This document shows positions 37,351-41,832 of a DNA stretch of 41,832 nt, piece after piece (within the stretch, counting starts at the first letter, position 1; every line of letters starts with the position of its first letter). Both the position numbers and the translations under genes were made by a program. The notes beneath the pieces are model-generated. The model made no database searches. It saw only the letters and a program-made list of their open reading frames with translations, and was not told where the DNA came from. The stretch comes from Prochlorococcus sp. AG-412-P08 (GTDB lineage: Bacteria; Cyanobacteriota; Cyanobacteriia; PCC-6307; Cyanobiaceae): NCBI GenBank assembly GCA_003214695.1, contig QCLI01000010.1, forward strand, positions 1 through 41,832, read 5' to 3'.

Positions 37351-37441
37351 TTTTTCAGAGGGATTTAATCCTGATATAGAATCTATTTTACTTTCACTAT
37401 AATAAGTTTACTTCAGATATGGAGCCAAGGCTTTATCTTCT

Positions 37442-38146
37442 ATGGATTCAGCAGCATTAGATTCCTTCACTCCTATATTAGATGGTGTCGATAAATGGGG
37501 AGAACTTGCACCACTCTTACCATTATTAATTCTCCTTGAGATTGTGTTATCAGCAGATAATGCTGTAGCACTCGCTTCAATCACTAAGAGGCTTAACAAT
37601 ATACAATTACAACGCAAGGCAATCAATATAAGTATTGTTTTCTCCCTTTTCCTAAGAATTGGATTAATATTAGGAGCAAATATAATAATAAAATATACCT
37701 ATATACAGATAATAGCATCCTTTTATTTGATTTCAATTGTTATTAATAAATTCATTTTTGAAGGTGATCGGGAAGACATCCAAACAATGTCGAATGATAG
37801 TCCTCCTCTAAATTTCATTAGAATAATTGCTCTCCTAGCCTTTACTGACCTAGCTTTTTCAGTTGACAGTGTAACAGCAGCTGTTGCTATTAGTGATCAA
37901 CTGCTTCTAGTTATTACTGGAGCAATTGTAGGCATTATTGCCCTTCGCCTTACAGCAGATTATTTTATTAGATGGCTTCAAATTTATTCAAATCTTGAGA
38001 ATGCTGGTTATCTTGCTGTAGGGTTAGTAGCTATTAAATTATTATTAGAAATAGCTTTTAAAGGTATAGAATCGTATGAATTTATATTCTTTGTAATTCT
38101 GATATTTATATTTTTATGGGGATTCTCTAATAGGATTGAAAACTAA
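37442..38146 (+). CDS. TerC-family integral membrane protein
   Basis: The 234-aa protein has about seven membrane helices and TerC signatures: LLILLEIVLSADNAVALA (Asp39) near the start and FTDLAFSVDSVTAAVAI (Asp135, Asp142) in the middle. The two acidic-residue motifs form a metal path in TerC/Alx-type proteins, several of which export Mn2+. In plastids a TerC homologue is needed for thylakoid biogenesis. Its stop overlaps the fmt stop by 4 nt, convergently. Confidence 0.88.
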   Translation: MDSAALDSFTPILDGVDKWGELAPLLPLLILLEIVLSADNAVALASITKRLNNIQLQRKAINISIVFSLFLRIGLILGANIIIKYTYIQIIASFYLISIVINKFIFEGDREDIQTMSNDSPPLNFIRIIALLAFTDLAFSVDSVTAAVAISDQLLLVITGAIVGIIALRLTADYFIRWLQIYSNLENAGYLAVGLVAIKLLLEIAFKGIESYEFIFFVILIFIFLWGFSNRIEN

Positions 38147-39177
38147 TTGATAGGATCACTGTTAAAGTTCATTTGATTAAGCCTATTATTAGTTGTTAGT
38201 TGCTGAACAAGTGATTTTCCAAATAACTCACTTTTACCTTCTATCTTAGCTCCCTTTACTAACAATAGGCCTTCGAATGATTTCACTATTATTCCTACTT
38301 CAGATATGGTATCTATTATTTGGCCAGGCTTCATATGTTTTTCTTCTGTCCCTATAAATGATCTTATATTTTCATCAAGATAATTAGTAAATTTATCATC
38401 AATAGGTATTGTTTGTGTGATTTTAATTCTTTTATTAAAAAAAAATGTATAACAATTTGGGTAAAGACCTAGTACTTTTTGATGAATTTTTATTGATGTC
38501 TCCTGCCAGTTAATCAGGTAATCATCCTTATTAATTAATCTAGCATAGGTTTTTTCCCTGTCTATATTTTCTTGGCTAATTAAGCTTATGCTTTCGATTG
38601 GTTCACCCTTGTTTTTGTATTTTTGTATATTATTCAGTGCGATGATAATTTGCTTAGAGGATAAGTTACTTAGCTTTTCTTTCACAATATCTGAATTATC
38701 TAGACAACCTATGTCTATAGATTCCTCAAGTAAAACTGCTCCAGTATCAAGTCCTTCATCCATTTTAATTATACAAACACCAGTTTGTTTATCTCCATTA
38801 ACAATAGCCCATTGAATTGGGGCTGCACCTCTCCACTTCGGTAGTAGAGATGCGTGTATATTCCAACATCCATATTTAGGCAGATTTAGTATCTCTTTGG
38901 GAAGGATTTGTCCGAAAGCAACGACAACATATAAATCTGCATCTAAATCTTTTAGAGATTTCCTAGTTGCTTCGTCTGATCTTATACTCTCAGGAGTGAA
39001 AATTGGAATATTTAACTCAATTGCTTTTTGCTTAATGGGGGAGAATGATAAATCTTTTCCACGACCTCTTTTTTTGTCTGGTTGAGTAACTACGGCAATT
39101 ATGTTATGCGAACTATTTCTTATAGCTTCAAAAATTGGTATGCAGAATTCTGGGGTACCCCAAAAAATAATATTCAT
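38143..39177 (-). CDS. fmt: Methionyl-tRNA formyltransferase
   Basis: Fmt formylates initiator Met-tRNA with 10-formyl-THF. The 344-aa protein has the N-terminal GART fold with FWGTPEFCIP (5-14), the catalytic Asn106/His108 in WNIHASLLPKWRGAAPIQW, and Asp144 in MDEGLDTGAVL. A C-terminal OB domain binds tRNA. Its ATG overlaps the tldE stop (ATGA), so translation is coupled within tldD-tldE-fmt. Confidence 0.97.
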   Translation of the reverse strand: MNIIFWGTPEFCIPIFEAIRNSSHNIIAVVTQPDKKRGRGKDLSFSPIKQKAIELNIPIFTPESIRSDEATRKSLKDLDADLYVVVAFGQILPKEILNLPKYGCWNIHASLLPKWRGAAPIQWAIVNGDKQTGVCIIKMDEGLDTGAVLLEESIDIGCLDNSDIVKEKLSNLSSKQIIIALNNIQKYKNKGEPIESISLISQENIDREKTYARLINKDDYLINWQETSIKIHQKVLGLYPNCYTFFFNKRIKITQTIPIDDKFTNYLDENIRSFIGTEEKHMKPGQIIDTISEVGIIVKSFEGLLLVKGAKIEGKSELFGKSLVQQLTTNNRLNQMNFNSDPIN

Positions 39178-40544
39178 TTGTCACCAGTTATTGCCAATTC
39201 CTCCACCCAAATATGAGGTGATACTCCTTGGTGAGTAAAAACCTGTTTGCTTTCTACCTGAATAATATTTTTCAATAGGTCCATGATGTCGCCTGCTATC
39301 GTCGCTGATTCAATTGATGTCTTTTCTTGATTTGTTACTAACCAGCCATCAAAGGGGAGGGAAAATGAACCTTGACTAGCTTTTATACCAGCATGCAAAG
39401 CATGTAGATTCTCAACCAGAACAAATTGATCTGTAGTCATTTTATAGTCAAGTTTTGGGTATTTAGCAGAATGCCCATTTGTTCTAAAAATGACTGGCCA
39501 ATCAGGAGAAACTGAGGCTTTTGAACCAATGCTTCCGTGACCTGTTGGTCTTGTTTTGAAATATCTAGCAGTTGCTTCTGAGTGTATAAAATTCTTAAGG
39601 ATCCCAGCTTCTATAACAGAAATGTTCTGAGTTGGTGTTCCTTCTCCATCAAATGTACAAGCCCCATAATTAGCTTGATGTAAACCATTGTCATTCATAG
39701 AAAATATTTCGCTTGAAATTTTTTTACCAATTGAATTTGTTGTAGAAAGACTAATTCCGTCAATGATTGATCTGGCATTATAAATATTGCTGAAAGCAGT
39801 TACGAGGTCTAAAATTGCTTCTGGTTTAAAACAAACTAAGTATTTTCCTGTTTTAATTGGTTTGTAATAAAGGTGACTTAAGGTTCTTGATGCTGCCTCA
39901 TTAATGCAATCTTTTATATTTATATCTTCAGCACCATAGCCAATTTTTATAGAACCTGAGCTTCTTGGCTTCCTTCCAGATTCTTCGGCTCTTGCATACA
40001 GATATAGGCTTGCTTGAGTCCCTTCTATATGTCGAAGTGCTCCGTCACTATTTATGTATACTCTTTCAAAAAGTGATTCTGCAAAACCATTATAAGGGAC
40101 ACTTTTTATAGATTTATCTGCAGTTAAAAGGTTATCTTCTGCTTCTATTAGAGAACTTAGTAGTTTTTTTACACCAAATTGTTTTCTTAATGGATTATCT
40201 ATTTTTGGGAGTGCTTCTTTTGAACATATTGAAAAATCTGGAGTCTCTTCTTTGTTACCAAAATTACTAGCTTGCAAAGCACTACTCAGGGCCTTCCTTA
40301 GACCTACTTCTGACAAGTCTGAAGTACTTGTAATGCCAACCTGACTGTCATTCCATACTCTTATAGTTATTGAACTCTTTTGAGATGCCTTCAGCTGCTT
40401 AGGTTGACCTTTGTCAATTTGTACCGAAACATCTTTAGCGATAGAGGCGCCTAAATCCCATTTAGAAACATTCAGTTCACTAGAAAGTTGAGATAAGTTA
40501 TCTCTTAAATTGTTTTCATTTATAAGATTAATGTTAGATGACAT
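39174..40544 (-). CDS. tldE: TldE/PmbA-family metalloprotease subunit
   Basis: The 456-aa protein is the non-catalytic partner in the TldD/TldE protease, which in E. coli processes peptides such as microcin B17 and CcdA. It has no HExxxH motif, as expected for TldE. C-terminal signatures include YGACTFDGEGTPTQNISVIE, GSIGSKASVSPDW and VENLHALHAGIKASQGSFSLPFDGWLV. It lies 2 nt downstream of tldD and overlaps fmt. Its cellular target in cyanobacteria is unknown. Confidence 0.93.
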   Translation of the reverse strand: MSSNINLINENNLRDNLSQLSSELNVSKWDLGASIAKDVSVQIDKGQPKQLKASQKSSITIRVWNDSQVGITSTSDLSEVGLRKALSSALQASNFGNKEETPDFSICSKEALPKIDNPLRKQFGVKKLLSSLIEAEDNLLTADKSIKSVPYNGFAESLFERVYINSDGALRHIEGTQASLYLYARAEESGRKPRSSGSIKIGYGAEDINIKDCINEAASRTLSHLYYKPIKTGKYLVCFKPEAILDLVTAFSNIYNARSIIDGISLSTTNSIGKKISSEIFSMNDNGLHQANYGACTFDGEGTPTQNISVIEAGILKNFIHSEATARYFKTRPTGHGSIGSKASVSPDWPVIFRTNGHSAKYPKLDYKMTTDQFVLVENLHALHAGIKASQGSFSLPFDGWLVTNQEKTSIESATIAGDIMDLLKNIIQVESKQVFTHQGVSPHIWVEELAITGDK

Positions 40545-40546
40545 TA

Positions 40547-41832
40547 CTATCTTCCTCCTATTGTGATTAAATCAACCTTGATGTGTGGTTGACCTACAGT
40601 TACATTAATGTTCCCACTGACTGAGCCACAAAAACCAGCTGCAAGATCTAGATCATTTGCACACATTGATATCCTTGGCATAACATCAACTGCCTCTCCT
40701 ATCAACGTTGCTCCTTTTACCGGTTCAGTTAATCTTCCATTTTTAATTAGATACCCTTCTTCTACTGAAAAATTAAATTGGCCTGTTGCACCTACGCTTC
40801 CTCCTCCCATTGATTTGCAATAAATCCCATCGTCAATACTTTCAATAAGTTGTTCTGGAGTGTACTCACCCTTTTCTATATATGTATTCCTCATTCTACT
40901 TGCTGCTGCAAAGGCATAACTTTGCCTTCTACCGCTTCCGGTTCTTTTATGACCTGTCCTTAGTTCGCCAGCTCGGTCAGAAAGAAATCCTTTTAAAACG
41001 CCATTCTCTATAAGTGTAGTTTTTTGAGTTTCCATGCCTTCGTCGTCCATTGCTATTGATCCAAAAGCTCCTTCTGTGACGCCTTCATCTACGGCAGTCA
41101 CTGCACTGTTAGCTATCTTTTGATTTAGCTTTTTTTCAAAAGGACTTGTCCCTCTTTCAATTTGAGTAGTTTCAAGAAGATGGCCACAAGCCTCATGGAA
41201 GATTACTCCACCAAATTTATTCGCTAGTACAACAGGCATTTGCCCAGCTTCTACGTATTTCGCATAGAGCATTCTCTCGGCACTAGCATTAATCTCTATA
41301 GCTGCTTTTTCTGAATCCCAGTCAGTTAATGTAGAAGGTCTACCTTCAGTTCCTATACGTCTTCCTATACTAGATCGGTGCTGCTTGTCTAAAGCAAGTA
41401 CATTTAGTCCTATAGATTGGTATAGGCGTAGATCACGACAAAAAGTTCCATCGCTTGATGCCACTATAACTTCTTGAATTGTTTTAGAGTAACTACCTCT
41501 TCTTACACTTAAGTGAGGTCCATTCTTTCTTAATTGATCTGTCGCTTCTAGGATTTTGCTTGTGCTTTCCTTAAGTGTTGGACATTCCGTTAAAAACCTT
41601 GTTTTTGATTTGCCGAAATTATTTAGTTCATTTAATCCTTCAAAAGATTTCTTCGTTTGACTATTTGTCTCAAGGCCAAGCATTCCCAACGCCTGATCTA
41701 AAGCAAATTTAAGACCTTGTTTAGACAAATCATTTGTTGAGACGAAACCATCCCTTTGACCTAAAAAAGCTCTGATACCAACTCCTTTTCCTATAGAAGG
41801 GTTAACACTTGTAACCGTATCCTGCTCTGCTA
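40547..41832 (-). CDS. tldD: TldD-family metalloprotease (5' end beyond the window)
   Basis: The minus-strand frame runs from the TAA at 40547 to the window edge without a stop. The visible part continues upstream of the first internal Met-like codon as SVNPSIGKGVGIRAFLGQRD, a conserved TldD N-terminal segment, so the gene starts outside the window. It carries the zinc-protease motif HEACGHLLE (HExxxH) near AGQMPVVLANKFGGVIFHEA, and the C-terminal GAVGATGQFNF-like segment as GGGSVGATGQFNFSVEEGYL. It forms a heterodimer with TldE, encoded next to it. About 60 residues are estimated to be missing. Confidence 0.95.
   Translation of the reverse strand, partial: AEQDTVTSVNPSIGKGVGIRAFLGQRDGFVSTNDLSKQGLKFALDQALGMLGLETNSQTKKSFEGLNELNNFGKSKTRFLTECPTLKESTSKILEATDQLRKNGPHLSVRRGSYSKTIQEVIVASSDGTFCRDLRLYQSIGLNVLALDKQHRSSIGRRIGTEGRPSTLTDWDSEKAAIEINASAERMLYAKYVEAGQMPVVLANKFGGVIFHEACGHLLETTQIERGTSPFEKKLNQKIANSAVTAVDEGVTEGAFGSIAMDDEGMETQKTTLIENGVLKGFLSDRAGELRTGHKRTGSGRRQSYAFAAASRMRNTYIEKGEYTPEQLIESIDDGIYCKSMGGGSVGATGQFNFSVEEGYLIKNGRLTEPVKGATLIGEAVDVMPRISMCANDLDLAAGFCGSVSGNINVTVGQPHIKVDLITIGGR

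Overview
The window looks like a chromosomal segment of a streamlined marine picocyanobacterium, most likely Prochlorococcus. It is AT-rich, has short spacers and frequent stop/start overlaps, and often lacks Shine-Dalgarno (SD) sequences. The gene content is cyanobacterial: glnA behind an NtcA box, DUF3148/SipA-like, CPP1-like DUF3353, DUF3531, a DUF92/VTE6-type membrane protein, a Psb32-like TPM protein, DUF2862, a TIGR02450 Trp-rich protein, and 6S RNA directly downstream of purK. Clade assignment is not possible from the sequence alone.

Layout. 1-7.5 kb: glnA (minus strand, 3' end cut by the window), a class V aminotransferase, tadA, a PLP group II decarboxylase with a small membrane protein behind it, then a minus-strand run bioY-lspA-DUF697 GTPase. 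7.6-14 kb: a SipA-like regulator abutting prfC, a CPP1-like membrane protein, hslO, an orphan ABC ATPase, DUF3531-rsmE, and a DUF92 membrane protein. 14-18.3 kb: aspC and a phosphonate-type ABC transporter (phnC plus a double-length phnE) with a GDSL hydrolase, but no phnD next to it. 18.3-28.5 kb: a VOC protein, a family 4 uracil-DNA glycosylase, ispG, ctpA, then the nadA / TIGR04168 phosphatase divergent pair whose 5' ends lack normal start codons, a Psb32-like protein, a MidA-type methyltransferase, aroB and purK.

28.45-33.07 kb is different: a sparse 4.6-kb stretch holding 6S RNA, a structured RNA candidate with mutually exclusive hairpins and a strong terminator, and several very small or broken reading frames (TIGR02450, DoxX, a 46-aa acidic microprotein, DUF2862, a 52-aa helical protein, a 79-aa protein, and two frames without proper starts or with an internal stop). 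From 33 kb on, mfd and a dsRBD-like hypothetical gene are followed by terC and the tldD-tldE-fmt cluster; tldD runs off the right end.

The genes are mostly housekeeping: nitrogen assimilation, translation and tRNA modification, isoprenoid, shikimate, purine and NAD synthesis, DNA repair and photosystem upkeep. I found no phage, transposon, CRISPR array, rRNA or tRNA. I see no clear new multi-gene system. The points most worth checking are the start-codon-less nadA/phosphatase divergent pair, the phnD-less phnCE, the glycosylase that has lost two of four Fe-S ligands, the structured RNA after purK, and the micro-ORF region.
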